Of a DNA stretch of 64,000 nt, positions 9,737 to 18,871 are shown piece after piece (the stretch's first letter is position 1; each line of letters begins with the position of its first letter). The position numbers and the translations under genes are program-made. This DNA comes from Granulosicoccus sp036478565 (GTDB lineage Bacteria > Pseudomonadota > Gammaproteobacteria > Granulosicoccales > Granulosicoccaceae), in NCBI GenBank assembly GCA_965224525.1, contig OZ245050.1, positions 2,542,001 through 2,606,000 on the forward strand. The letters run 5' to 3'. Under the pieces are notes generated by a model. It did no database searches. It was not told the DNA's origin and worked only from the letters and a program-made list of their open reading frames with translations.

Positions 9737-11128
9737 ATGACTGTTGTGCTTCTGTTGGTCACATTTATTACAGCACTCGTTACATTGCTGGTGCCGTGGA
9801 TTGGCGCAGCTGCCTACTATGTACTCGGTATCATGCAGCCGCAAAATGTCTGGCCGTGGATATTCGAAAATATTCGCATTGCACTGATTATCACGCTCGT
9901 GTGTGTTGTCAGCTTTGTTTTCGCCTTGTTTATGGGCAAGGTCAATATCAAAAGACTGCTTCATCATCAAAATATTCTGATGGCCGTCGTCTGGCTCATG
10001 GTCAATGCTTCGTACCATTTCTCGGACTTCCGCTTCTCTGCGCCAGTGTTGTATGACCTGAAAGCAGCGTTTGTGCTGGAATACCTGAACAAGGCAATGG
10101 CATTCTACTTTATTGGCGTACTGTTGATCGACAACATTGAAAAACTCATTGGGTTGATATACGCCATTTGTGCAGTGGTGGTGTTTTACGTGTACTGGTC
10201 TAACCATGTCTATCTTTCCGGCATGATGTGGCACTACAGTGAATACGGTCGCATGGGTGGCCCTGGCGGGCTGTACGAAGATGAGAACATCTTTGCCATG
10301 GTGTTTGTGGTCGGTTTGCCCATGCTGTATTACATCGGACTTAGCGCCAAACGCTGGTATGTTCGCTATGCCATCTGGGCCATTATTCCGCTGCTTTGGC
10401 ATGCCATCTTTCTGACCGGTTCTCGCGGTGCAATGCTAGCACTCGGTATAACCACGGTTTACATCGCCTGGAAAAGCTACAACAGGAAATTGTCAATCGG
10501 ACTAACCGCCGGACTCGCCCTTGCCCTTATCTACCAGGGCGGCATCCTCGTCAGCCGCGTGGAGTGGACCAAAGGCATGGCGGAAGAACCGACGGTAGAG
10601 GCTCTTGACCCGCGCCTTATATCCTGGAAAGTCGGCGCAGAGATGATCAAGGATCACCCGTTTCTGGGTGTTGGAGCTGGCGCTTTTACACGAGCTTTTC
10701 CGTTTTACAGCGACACAAAAGTGTATGTCGCACATAACACCTTTATTCAGTTTGCAGCAGACAGTGGGATCATTGCCGGATTGATTTATCTGTACTTGTT
10801 CTGGTTACCGTGGCGAAGACCATGGACCCTAAGCGATACCGTCAAAAATAGCCCCTATTCACTAGCGCCTTACCTTGGCGATATTATTCGTGCCAGCAGT
10901 ATTGGCTTTTTTGTCTGCTCGATGTTTCTCAACTTGATGTTATTCGAAGTACTCTACGCCCTGCTGTTGATGTCGTTGACCTGGCAGTTTGTCAATTTTC
11001 AGCCAAAAAACACAACGGCCGACGGACCGAATGCATTTTCAACGCGTATGGATGCCGGCATTGGACGACGGCGGCACGTCAAGGGTTACATGCCTGGTGG
11101 AGTACGTCATCAAACACCCGGGGACTGA
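9737..11128 (+). CDS. exosortase-A-associated O-glycosylation ligase / Wzy-like polymerase
   Basis: This polytopic membrane protein belongs to the O-antigen ligase superfamily, in the exosortase-A-associated branch (TIGR03097 type). It should either polymerise repeat units or ligate the glycan to a protein or lipid acceptor in the periplasm. The N-terminus with PWIGAAAYYVLGIMQPQNVW and the SYHFSDF stretch are characteristic. Ten or more hydrophobic segments are visible, with a large loop near residues 275-340 that holds the conserved GVGAGAFTRAFP and VAHNTFIQ motifs. The final 40 residues (RMDAGIGRRRHVKGYM onward) are hydrophilic and cytoplasmic-looking. It follows the flippase by four bases. 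The exact reaction is not proven for this branch. Confidence 0.8.
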   Translation: MTVVLLLVTFITALVTLLVPWIGAAAYYVLGIMQPQNVWPWIFENIRIALIITLVCVVSFVFALFMGKVNIKRLLHHQNILMAVVWLMVNASYHFSDFRFSAPVLYDLKAAFVLEYLNKAMAFYFIGVLLIDNIEKLIGLIYAICAVVVFYVYWSNHVYLSGMMWHYSEYGRMGGPGGLYEDENIFAMVFVVGLPMLYYIGLSAKRWYVRYAIWAIIPLLWHAIFLTGSRGAMLALGITTVYIAWKSYNRKLSIGLTAGLALALIYQGGILVSRVEWTKGMAEEPTVEALDPRLISWKVGAEMIKDHPFLGVGAGAFTRAFPFYSDTKVYVAHNTFIQFAADSGIIAGLIYLYLFWLPWRRPWTLSDTVKNSPYSLAPYLGDIIRASSIGFFVCSMFLNLMLFEVLYALLLMSLTWQFVNFQPKNTTADGPNAFSTRMDAGIGRRRHVKGYMPGGVRHQTPGD

Positions 11129-11215
11129 CGCTGAGTTCGTCATCGCTGTCTCAGAGAAACTCAGATTTCTTTATGGAAATATCCGTGAGAAAATCCGTTT
11201 TGACGACTATCAGCA

Positions 11216-11812
11216 TTAACTCCCCGATGCAGGTTTACGCGAAGCGATAACCCGCGCCGGGTTTCCGCCAGCTATCTCAAAATCATCAATCGGGTTGGTC
11301 AGCACGGCTCCGGCACCAATAACACAATGCTTGCCTGTACCGGCCATGAGGATAGCGCCATTACCTATCCAGGTATCGCAACCAATGGCAATTTTCTCAA
11401 ACTCTCCTCCTTGATCGCGCACCGGCGTTTCAAGGTCATTGAGTGCATGCTGCCGTTTGCCACTCAACACATGCACACCACTGCCCAACAAACAGTCTTC
11501 GTCGATACGACAACTACCTATATTGCACTGCGGGCCAATGTAAACACCGGCACCCACATCGGTATTCCGGTGCGAGAACAACGTACCAAAACCTATATAG
11601 CAATCGCGACTGCATCGCGCCAGCGTTACAGAATAAAACGCCACTCGCAAATAACTGCCTGTTCGTCCAGGCAATAGACTTAGAAACTGGGAAAAACTGG
11701 CAAGCGTCTCATCCTCGTCAAACAGCCAGGCCAACAGCCGATATGACAGGATCAATGGCAGCATGATGACTAAAGCGGCGTATTGCATAGCCAGTTTTAC
11801 AATGGCTCTCAA
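11216..11812 (-). CDS. hexapeptide-repeat O-acyltransferase
   Basis: This left-handed beta-helix acyltransferase of the WcaF/LacA/serine-acetyltransferase group probably O-acetylates a sugar of the polysaccharide. After a hydrophobic N-terminal helix (about residues 10-32) come hexapeptide coils such as VGAGVYIGPQCNIGSCRI and the C-terminal CDTWIGNGAILMAGTGK / VIGAGAVLTN / GNPARVI block, which ends the helix and marks the active-site region. The start is a TTG that overlaps the upstream glycosyltransferase stop as TTGA; an ATG at 11788 is an alternative. It converges with the O-ligase gene, 87 bases away. Acetyl-CoA as donor is inferred from the family. Confidence 0.75.
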   Translation of the reverse strand: MRAIVKLAMQYAALVIMLPLILSYRLLAWLFDEDETLASFSQFLSLLPGRTGSYLRVAFYSVTLARCSRDCYIGFGTLFSHRNTDVGAGVYIGPQCNIGSCRIDEDCLLGSGVHVLSGKRQHALNDLETPVRDQGGEFEKIAIGCDTWIGNGAILMAGTGKHCVIGAGAVLTNPIDDFEIAGGNPARVIASRKPASGS

Positions 11813-13131
11813 CGTGCTGCTCCTGGCAATGAATCATTGATGGAACCGCTTTCGCCTGCCGACTTATTCAAGCTGGCTGAGTTTACTGGATTCGCTATTC
11901 CGCCTATCAGGATTTCCTCCAGGCGGGCATTTTTACTGTCCCAGGAGAATTGCTCAGCCACTAGTTCAAGTCCGGCCTGGCTGATCCGCTGATACAAATC
12001 AGCATTGCTGACCAGCTTTTCAATCGCATCAGCAAACTCCTGTGGTTGTTCGGCAACCAACAGGTGTTCGCCAGGTGTGCAGCTGATGCCTTCCACACCA
12101 GGTTTTGACGTTACCACCGGCAGCCCGCAGGCCAATGCTTGCAGAACTTTGTTCTGTATGCCGCGCGCCAATTGAAACGAGGCCACAAAGATATTGGCAC
12201 GCTGGTAATACGGCAGCATGTCATCCACGAAACCCGTTATTTCAATACCGGGGAGTTCACTCAGCGCACGAATCTTCTGACTCGGATTCATGCCTGCAAT
12301 GGTAAAACGAGCGTCGGCAAAACGTTTCCGCACAATTGGCCAGACTTCTGCAACAAACCACAGAACCGCGTCCTCATTAGGAAAATAATCCATTACCCCG
12401 GTAAACAACAGCTCTGGCGCGCCGTTGTAACTGGCTGTTGTGTCAGCGAGACCGTCGTCAGGCCCAGGATGAAAGAGCTTCATGTCCACACCATTGGCGA
12501 CGACTTGCACCTTGTCCAGATGTTGCACATCGGTATCGCCAATCAGGGCCTTTTCGTCACCCGATACAAACAAGGCAGCATCAAAATCACGGTAAATCCG
12601 TGCTTCATAACGATTTAGCAGCCGAGCCTCTCGAGCGTAAACCCAGCTAAGTGGCCAGGATTTTCGGGCAGCGTATTGTTCCCACTTCAACGAGTCCAGA
12701 TCCATGAAATCCATGACTAATCGCGTACCTTGTTGACGTAGCAAAGGCATCAATGGGCTGGCGAACAGATACTCGGCCATGGCAGAACTGGTACATAACA
12801 CAGCGTCAGGCGTCTGCGACTGAATCTGCGAAACGATCATGCTCTGAAGTACACGAGTGCGAAAATTACTGATGCTCAAAGCTTGCCCCTGAAACAACCC
12901 GCGTAGCATTCTCAACGCCCGGTTCAGACCTATGGGAGCTGTCAGTACAATGACCGGAAACTGCTCGGCCAGGGCTTTTGCATTGCCTTCATCTTCAGGT
13001 GTTTCCAACGGCGTCGCAACCGTCAGCTCATGCCCTTGCCGACTGAGGTATACCAACTGATTGAAGGTGCGGATTTTTTCACCCTTGTTGGGTGGATACG
13101 GCACACGGTGCGCAAGTATCAGGAGTTTCAT
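11809..13131 (-). CDS. XrtA-associated GT4 glycosyltransferase (TIGR03087 type)
   Basis: This glycosyltransferase is of the type found almost only next to exosortase A. The diagnostic N-terminus MKLLILAHRVPYPPNKGEK is followed by RTFNQLVYLSRQGHEL. The GT-B second half has LLFTGVMDYFPNEDAVLWF and the donor-site stretch ARGIQNKVLQALACGLPVV, then GVEGI. About 440 residues, slightly longer than usual because of a polar, Ser/Asn-rich tail of about 30 residues (after LEEILIGG). It overlaps the acyltransferase gene by four bases, so the two form an operon. The sugar transferred is unknown. Confidence 0.85.
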   Translation of the reverse strand: MKLLILAHRVPYPPNKGEKIRTFNQLVYLSRQGHELTVATPLETPEDEGNAKALAEQFPVIVLTAPIGLNRALRMLRGLFQGQALSISNFRTRVLQSMIVSQIQSQTPDAVLCTSSAMAEYLFASPLMPLLRQQGTRLVMDFMDLDSLKWEQYAARKSWPLSWVYAREARLLNRYEARIYRDFDAALFVSGDEKALIGDTDVQHLDKVQVVANGVDMKLFHPGPDDGLADTTASYNGAPELLFTGVMDYFPNEDAVLWFVAEVWPIVRKRFADARFTIAGMNPSQKIRALSELPGIEITGFVDDMLPYYQRANIFVASFQLARGIQNKVLQALACGLPVVTSKPGVEGISCTPGEHLLVAEQPQEFADAIEKLVSNADLYQRISQAGLELVAEQFSWDSKNARLEEILIGGIANPVNSASLNKSAGESGSINDSLPGAAR

Positions 13132-13265
13132 AAAACCGAACCCATATCAAATTCGCGTTTGCTTGAGAAATTCGGGGCAGACAACCCCGACACCTGGTGA
13201 ATGGTGAGCCGTTTGTGAGCGGATCTGGATGATCGCTTTATTTGCTCCAGCGAAGCCGGTGCGGC

Positions 13266-14585
13266 TCAGTTATTCAGCCCGCTGACGCTGAACGCGGCAA
13301 TCACCGGAGGGTTTTCATATTCCCCCCGGGTATTGTCGGCCGTCAGCACACTGAAATACAGTGTGCGGGTAGCAGAATCATAGGTTGCGCCACCCATCTG
13401 ATTGTAGGTAATGCTGGTCTGAAAGGGCAATGGAAATTCTCCGTATGCGTAGGGCCTTACAGAAAATGCCTCCATTTCGCCATTTTTGACAGCCAAAAGG
13501 TCATTCATATCCCAGAACCAGTAGTAATTCGCCACATCAAGGGATTCGTAGGAACAGAAGCCAATACACTCGGTGCCATCGTCCTGGGTAATTCCAGAGC
13601 CGACTCCGGCTTTATGCCCAGTTGAGTAACCAAAGGTTGCATAGGTACGCGAGTCAGGCACGATGAATCCATAGACGGCTGAATCGGTATGTGTCCAAAG
13701 ATCATTGTCTCTGGAATCGTTGAGCAGGTCTGTGTGCAAGGGGTTCTCAACGGTGAATTCCAGCAGTTTTGTTGTGTCTATCGCTGGCTCCGCGACGCTG
13801 GCATTCAGCACTGATGACTTTTGCAAAATGAAAGCCGAGGGACCAACGCTATGGCGACTGATAAAAGGGCCTCCGCTGGAGCTGCCAGTCAGGTATTCAC
13901 CACCCAATGGGCCTCGCCATTCAGAAGGCACTCTTGATATCCAGCCAGCCGCTTTTGCAGCACCCGACAATTCCAGATAGCCCGTTATAGCAGTTGATGC
14001 CAGATTGAACGCATCAGCCACTATCAGCGTTGTGCTGGTGTTATCTGCCGGTGCATCATAATACTCAATACCATTGACAATCATCTGTCCATCGATATGT
14101 TCCAGGCCCGTAATCTGGTCGATGTTCTGTAAGTTGCCTCCATCAGAACGATTAAGTACCGGCGCAAACTGCAAGGGGTTGCCAGCGGAGTTCAAGTCGC
14201 TAATCAGCTTGCTGTTAACCAGTTCAGGAATGGTAAATTCTGCGATCATGTCGTGATGCGCATGACCCACAATGAAGAGTGAATTTCCGAACTGCTCCAT
14301 GACACCGGTCGCATAGTTCATGCTGGTTTCACCGTATTCTGTACCGGGCAATGTGAAACCCCCGATGTAGGTGAAATCGTCAGCGCTCACAAGTGGTGCC
14401 TCCGCATTGACAGGATTGGTATTATTGTCATTTTGACTGCTGCTACAGGCAGACAAGATGACAACAAAGCCAACCAGGGCAATGCGAGAGTATTTTGAGC
14501 GTGATTCATTCAGCCGTGACAGAGAAACCGTGCTGCGTAGTATCAGTTCAAAGAGTGCTGTACCGGCCTGGATGATTTTTGACAT
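13266..14585 (-). CDS. putative lipoprotein of unknown function in the XrtA locus
   Basis: I do not recognise this family. The protein has a hydrophobic segment ending in a lipobox (VVILSAC), so it is probably a lipoprotein, though about 34 residues precede the hydrophobic core, unusually long for a signal peptide. The mature part (about 390 residues) is rich in beta-type sequence, Asn, Ser, Thr and aromatic residues, with recurring stretches such as YIGGFTLPG, SLFIVGHAHHDM and GATYDSATRTLYFSV, which suggests a beta-propeller-like fold. Two Cys (ECIGFC) could form a disulfide. The ATG at 14585 is preferred over one at 14681. It lies between a glycosyltransferase and the divergent FemAB gene, so a role at the cell surface with the polysaccharide is plausible but unproven. 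Confidence 0.6.
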   Translation of the reverse strand: MSKIIQAGTALFELILRSTVSLSRLNESRSKYSRIALVGFVVILSACSSSQNDNNTNPVNAEAPLVSADDFTYIGGFTLPGTEYGETSMNYATGVMEQFGNSLFIVGHAHHDMIAEFTIPELVNSKLISDLNSAGNPLQFAPVLNRSDGGNLQNIDQITGLEHIDGQMIVNGIEYYDAPADNTSTTLIVADAFNLASTAITGYLELSGAAKAAGWISRVPSEWRGPLGGEYLTGSSSGGPFISRHSVGPSAFILQKSSVLNASVAEPAIDTTKLLEFTVENPLHTDLLNDSRDNDLWTHTDSAVYGFIVPDSRTYATFGYSTGHKAGVGSGITQDDGTECIGFCSYESLDVANYYWFWDMNDLLAVKNGEMEAFSVRPYAYGEFPLPFQTSITYNQMGGATYDSATRTLYFSVLTADNTRGEYENPPVIAAFSVSGLNN

Positions 14586-14757
14586 AAACTGTGGCAATTG
14601 AAGACTGTAGCGGCGATACCGGGATTGTGCCTGATTTGGGCATGACCGTGATAGTAGTTCGTGATAGCAGTTCCGTCGCAACCCGCGGCATCAGTCAACC
14701 AGGAATACCAATTCGACACAACAACGCCTGTTGTGTGGACTAACCAGAGTGTATTGA

Positions 14758-16278
14758 ATGGCCAGGCAGGACAAACAGCAACAATCACTGAGGGGTGCGC
14801 TAAAACGCTCGCCCGCTTCGGTGCTGGCGGCCTGGCGTGCCGGAGAAACGGAGCCCGGCAAACTGCAACAGCTGGAGTTATTGGGTGATGCGCTCGTCCG
14901 GCAACTAGCCACCATCACTGACAGCGACGATTCGTTCAATCGTCTTCGTCGGGAAATCGGGGCGGCCAAATCTGCAAATCAGGATACGGCGCCTTTGATC
15001 GCTGACATGAAAATTCTCAGTGCGAAACGCAAGGAAAATGCTGCAGGTGTCGATACCAGCATCGATGCATTATTGCAATTGATGGCGGCAGCCGATTCGG
15101 GCGGGGATACATTCCCGGCGCATTTTAGCGACAGTTCAAACAGCGGACAAACTGATGGCATCGCAGGCGCCAGCCACACTGATGTCAGCTTGAGCACCGG
15201 CTTGGCCGAAGAATTTACAAGCTCCGGTGACAGCGTTGCATCCGCTGCTGCAGCGGTAACCATCCGTTCAGACTTTGATGCCGCCGAATGGGATCGCTAT
15301 GTCAGTCAGCATACAGCTGCGTCCGCCTATCATGACAGCCGCTGGAAAGCGTTGATCGAACAGGTCTTTGGCCACAACTGCCATTATCTGGCAGCTCAGA
15401 ACGCTCAGGGCGCTATTGTCGGCGTTTTACCTTTGGTACATCTGAAGAGTCGTCTTTTTGGTTCGTTCATAATTTCCATGCCCTATTTTAACTATGGCGG
15501 GCCACTGGCAAATTCGCCGGCAATTGCCAACACGTTAATGTCAGCATCTGATCAGCTGGCGGAACAACTTGGCTGCTCGCATGCTGAAATTCGCGAGTGT
15601 CAGGAACGTACCGACCGGCAGCACCGTTCGCACAAGGTTTCCATGCTGTTACCGCTGCCAGAATCAAATGATGCACTGGATAAGGCATTGGGCGCAAAAC
15701 TACGTTCGCAAATACGCGCATCGGAGCGCCACAATCCAGCGATCAATTTTGGCCGCGAAGAATTGCTGGCAGATTTTTATAACGTATTCAGTCGCAACAT
15801 GCGCGACCTGGGCACACCGGTTTATAGCCGTGCTTTTTTTCTCGCCATCCTGAAGCAATTCCCGGAGTCAACCTTTCTTGCGGTTGTCAGAATAAATGGC
15901 AAACCGGCGGCGGCGGCATTTCTTTTTGGCTATCGCGACACCCTGGAAATACCCTGGGCTTCGACCCTGCGCAGTGCCAATCAATTTGGCGCTAATATGT
16001 ATCTGTACCGGCAGATACTAGGTGAAGCGCAACGGCGAGGCTTTAAATTTTTCGACTTCGGCCGATCCACCGAAAATGGACCTACCTACAAATTCAAAAA
16101 ACAATGGGGAGCCAGACCTCACCAGCTGCACTGGCACTACTGGACGCCAGCAGGTGAATCAATACCAAGCCTCGACCCGGGTAATCCCAAGTACCGGCTA
16201 GTCATCGGCGTATGGCAAAAACTGCCCGTCCCGTTAACCCGGCTCATCGGCCCACCGATTGTGCGCTACTTGCCTTGA
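14758..16278 (+). CDS. FemAB-like XrtA-associated protein with SerRS-arm-like N-terminus
   Basis: The C-terminal 340 residues (from about 168, SDFDAAEWDRYVSQH) match the FemAB/GNAT-like proteins of exosortase-A loci, which are thought to transfer an aminoacyl or acyl group. Visible marks are a HDSRWKALIEQVFGH stretch, the substrate-site stretch SMPYFNYGGPLAN, and the late YLYRQILGEAQRRGFKFFDFGRST motif followed by FKKQWGA. The first 125 residues are different: a helical region with LRREIGAAKSANQDTAPLI and MKILSAKRKENA, resembling the tRNA-binding coiled-coil arm of seryl-tRNA synthetase. Between them lies a Ser/Gly/Asp-rich linker (about 110-167). No strong ribosome-binding site precedes the ATG. 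It is divergent from the lipoprotein gene. Confidence 0.8.
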   Translation: MARQDKQQQSLRGALKRSPASVLAAWRAGETEPGKLQQLELLGDALVRQLATITDSDDSFNRLRREIGAAKSANQDTAPLIADMKILSAKRKENAAGVDTSIDALLQLMAAADSGGDTFPAHFSDSSNSGQTDGIAGASHTDVSLSTGLAEEFTSSGDSVASAAAAVTIRSDFDAAEWDRYVSQHTAASAYHDSRWKALIEQVFGHNCHYLAAQNAQGAIVGVLPLVHLKSRLFGSFIISMPYFNYGGPLANSPAIANTLMSASDQLAEQLGCSHAEIRECQERTDRQHRSHKVSMLLPLPESNDALDKALGAKLRSQIRASERHNPAINFGREELLADFYNVFSRNMRDLGTPVYSRAFFLAILKQFPESTFLAVVRINGKPAAAAFLFGYRDTLEIPWASTLRSANQFGANMYLYRQILGEAQRRGFKFFDFGRSTENGPTYKFKKQWGARPHQLHWHYWTPAGESIPSLDPGNPKYRLVIGVWQKLPVPLTRLIGPPIVRYLP

Positions 16279-16582
16279 TCGCGATCGAGCTGATCGGCTC
16301 TCTAGCGTACTGATTCAAAGAAAGCATACAGATAAGATTTGTCCCAAACTGGCTCCGCGATACTGCCGGCAGCTCCAGCAAGATCGGCGACGCAGCTGAG
16401 CCGATTCTGGGTGGAATTGAATGAACGTTTTGTTTGACTCAGTGCGCTGAGTGTAATGCAGTACTGGTTGGGTATGAGAAAACGCCTTTTCCCGGAAGTT
16501 GTGCATTGTTGCTCAGCTTGCTTTTTACGCAGCTATAGAGCAGACCCACTCAAGCTCTTCCTGACCGCGCGCCATGCTGCAC
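16279..16582 (+). other. 304-base spacer between convergent genes, nothing recognised
   Basis: This stretch separates the FemAB-like gene from the convergent GT4 gene. Short frames occur on both strands but none has a ribosome-binding site or a recognisable product. I see no clear hairpin with a T-run, so the terminators of both genes are not obvious here. Confidence 0.5.
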
Positions 16583-17887
16583 TCAGGCTGTTTTTTCAAC
16601 AATCAGCTCTGCATATAACGCGGTGTAACGCTCTGCCATGGCAGCTGCTGAGAACCGTTCCCGAACAGACACAGCCGCCGAGTCGCTTATTCGCTGAGCA
16701 AGTTCCGCATCAAACAGTGCACTTTCCCACAAGCGCTGCATGGTTTCACGATCACCGAACTTGCACAGCAAGCCGGTCTTGTCATGCTCCAGCAATTGAT
16801 CTATGCCAGCTATGTCGTATGCCGCAATGGCTACGCCCATTGCCATGGACTCCATGACACAACGTGGAATCCCTTCCAGGGTTGATGTCAATACAAACAA
16901 ATCAAAGCTTCGTAGCCAGGCCAGCGGGTCGTTGACGAATCCCTTAAACTCGATACGATCATTGGAGGCCAGCCCGGCCGCCTGTTCTTCCAGTGCCAAA
17001 CGCTCTTCGCCATCACCCAGCAATACCAGTTTGATTGCCGGATGCTGCGCCGCTAAAGCATCGAAAATTGTGAGTATGTCACCCACATTTTTGCGACTGA
17101 TCAGCTGCCCGATAAAACCAATAGTGCGCTCTGCACTTTGCTCGTCAATGCTCTTTGGCGTGGATTCTGATTTTTCATTCTGCTGATCAGAGTTGCCATC
17201 CAGAATTGGTACGCTTGCAATCGCCCGGCGCTCTTGTTGTCTTTTCTGTCGTTCAATTTCTATTGGCTTCAGGTCCACACCATTTTGTATATAAGTGATG
17301 CGATCATGCTTCACGCCATACCGTTTGACATCTTCAACCAGTTGAAGCGAAAGCGGTGCCACTCGATCAAAAAAACGAAATGTCTGACAACCCAGCTTGA
17401 TGTACAGCCCAAGTTTCCAATCATCGGCATTTTCAAATCCATGCGGTGTGCAAACGCTGGCAACACCGCTGCGTCTGGCTGCAAGAATGCCTAGAATGTC
17501 AGACTTATAACCGTGCGTATGTATGATATCAATGCGCCTTTCACGAATAAGTTCAGCCAGTTTTTTAACCGCACTGATGATGTCAAATCGCCCGGCCAAT
17601 TCAATTTCATGTGCTGGTAGGGACAAGGCTCGAAACTGACGGGTAAGCTCCAGGTCATGATCCGCCGATTCACGAGTGACCGCCAGCTCACTGTGCACCG
17701 CCGCTGTATCCAGATTGTTGGCCAGTGCCAGCACCCATTTTTCGGCACCGTAAAAGCCAGTGGAACAGATGAAATGTAATACTCGTAGCGGCTGGGGACT
17801 ACTGGCTTGCACTGAGTCTGCGACGAGGTTTTGCGATGCTGGCATAACGGTCGCCGGTGTCGTATTGTGCGCAGGTTTCGGCTTCAT
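16583..17887 (-). CDS. GT4 family glycosyltransferase
   Basis: This GT-B glycosyltransferase probably acts on the lipid-linked repeat unit in the cytoplasm. After a polar 35-residue leader comes RVLHFICSTGFYGAEKWVL, then IIHTHGYKSDILGILAARR and CTPHGFEN. The C-terminal donor half carries FIGQLISRKNVGDIL, LLGDGEERLALEEQA and TSTLEGIPRCVMESMAMG with the conserved E-x7-E glutamates. A Ser/Glu/Gln-rich insertion (about residues 215-250, DGNSDQQNEKSES) sits between the halves. Its ATG overlaps the upstream GT2 stop as ATGA. It is the last gene of the RIFT-GT2-GT4 operon. Confidence 0.8.
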   Translation of the reverse strand: MKPKPAHNTTPATVMPASQNLVADSVQASSPQPLRVLHFICSTGFYGAEKWVLALANNLDTAAVHSELAVTRESADHDLELTRQFRALSLPAHEIELAGRFDIISAVKKLAELIRERRIDIIHTHGYKSDILGILAARRSGVASVCTPHGFENADDWKLGLYIKLGCQTFRFFDRVAPLSLQLVEDVKRYGVKHDRITYIQNGVDLKPIEIERQKRQQERRAIASVPILDGNSDQQNEKSESTPKSIDEQSAERTIGFIGQLISRKNVGDILTIFDALAAQHPAIKLVLLGDGEERLALEEQAAGLASNDRIEFKGFVNDPLAWLRSFDLFVLTSTLEGIPRCVMESMAMGVAIAAYDIAGIDQLLEHDKTGLLCKFGDRETMQRLWESALFDAELAQRISDSAAVSVRERFSAAAMAERYTALYAELIVEKTA

Positions 17888-18870
17888 GCGTGGCTGGTTT
17901 CCCGTCGCTCAGGTAACAACCCGGCAATCATGCCGATGCCTCTCGCTATAAAGTAAAGCAAGTACATCCAGATAGCCGGTAATAACCGGACCGGTTGTGT
18001 TTCGGACGATCTGAGTCGCAGCGCCCAGGCGACGGGTGCTGCCAGCAGAAGCAGCAGAGCGCCAAGGGCATACCCCGGCTTTGCCAGAATCAACGCTATA
18101 ACAGCAGCAACCACAAGAAACAGGCTGCCCGGTGGTATCAGAAGGCTTGGCACTTCTCGCAGTTCCAGCTTGCGTCCCGCAAGCGATTGCAGGTTTGAGC
18201 GACCACGCCAAATTTCCTTTTTAAACAGAGCGGCGTAGTTCATGTCTTCACCCAGGTGTATAAAAGCTGCCGCAGATGACTTCCAGACAAGACCGGATTC
18301 CCGCGCCTTATCGGTAAACCAGACATCCTCACACGTGATCAGGTGCTCAGGAAAGCCACCAATGCGGTCATAAATCTCACGAGACAAAATCAGATTATGT
18401 CCCGGCAAATAGGCAACGCCGGTATCATTGCCGAGGTTGGTCATTGCAGCACGTAGCGTCTCAACGGTGCCAGCACCTGTGGACAGAACCTGCGAGCCGC
18501 CCGCCAGTACACTACCCGTGTCGCCTTCAAGCACGTCGATCAGCAGGCTTGTCCATTCCGGACTCAATGCCATGTCGGCATCAACAAAGGCAATGTATTG
18601 ACCGCGAGCTTGTTGTGCACCAAGATTTCTTGAGTGCGAGATAACTTTGCTTGAATCACCGTAAACAAGGCTGACAGGGATAGCAGGCTCGCTGATTCCG
18701 AGCGCTTCAAAAACACCATCCAGCGAAAGATCATCATCCTGCGTAACGATAATGATCTCGGCTTCCAGCCCGCGCAAGGCTTGCTTGAATAACGAGTCCA
18801 GCGTACTCAGCAACATTTGATACCGGCCGCGCTGTGGCACGACATAACTGATAAACGGTTTTGCAGACAT
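17884..18870 (-). CDS. GT2 family glycosyltransferase with C-terminal membrane segments
   Basis: This inverting GT-A glycosyltransferase has its catalytic domain at the N-terminus and two or three membrane segments at the C-terminus, anchoring it to the inner membrane. Visible marks: FISYVVPQRGRYQML at the start, the metal-binding DAD in AFVDADMALSPEW, a CEDVWFTDKARESG acceptor-site segment, and the hydrophobic stretches at about residues 245-290 and 300-320. It starts one base after the RIFT-barrel gene stop and overlaps the GT4 gene by four bases, a clear translationally coupled operon. Substrate unknown. Confidence 0.8.
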   Translation of the reverse strand: MSAKPFISYVVPQRGRYQMLLSTLDSLFKQALRGLEAEIIIVTQDDDLSLDGVFEALGISEPAIPVSLVYGDSSKVISHSRNLGAQQARGQYIAFVDADMALSPEWTSLLIDVLEGDTGSVLAGGSQVLSTGAGTVETLRAAMTNLGNDTGVAYLPGHNLILSREIYDRIGGFPEHLITCEDVWFTDKARESGLVWKSSAAAFIHLGEDMNYAALFKKEIWRGRSNLQSLAGRKLELREVPSLLIPPGSLFLVVAAVIALILAKPGYALGALLLLLAAPVAWALRLRSSETQPVRLLPAIWMYLLYFIARGIGMIAGLLPERRETSHA

Positions 18871-18871
18871 G

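Noticed and set aside
9716..10402. 228-codon minus-strand frame
   Set aside because: Antisense to the O-ligase gene; His/Gln/Asn-rich shadow of a hydrophobic protein.
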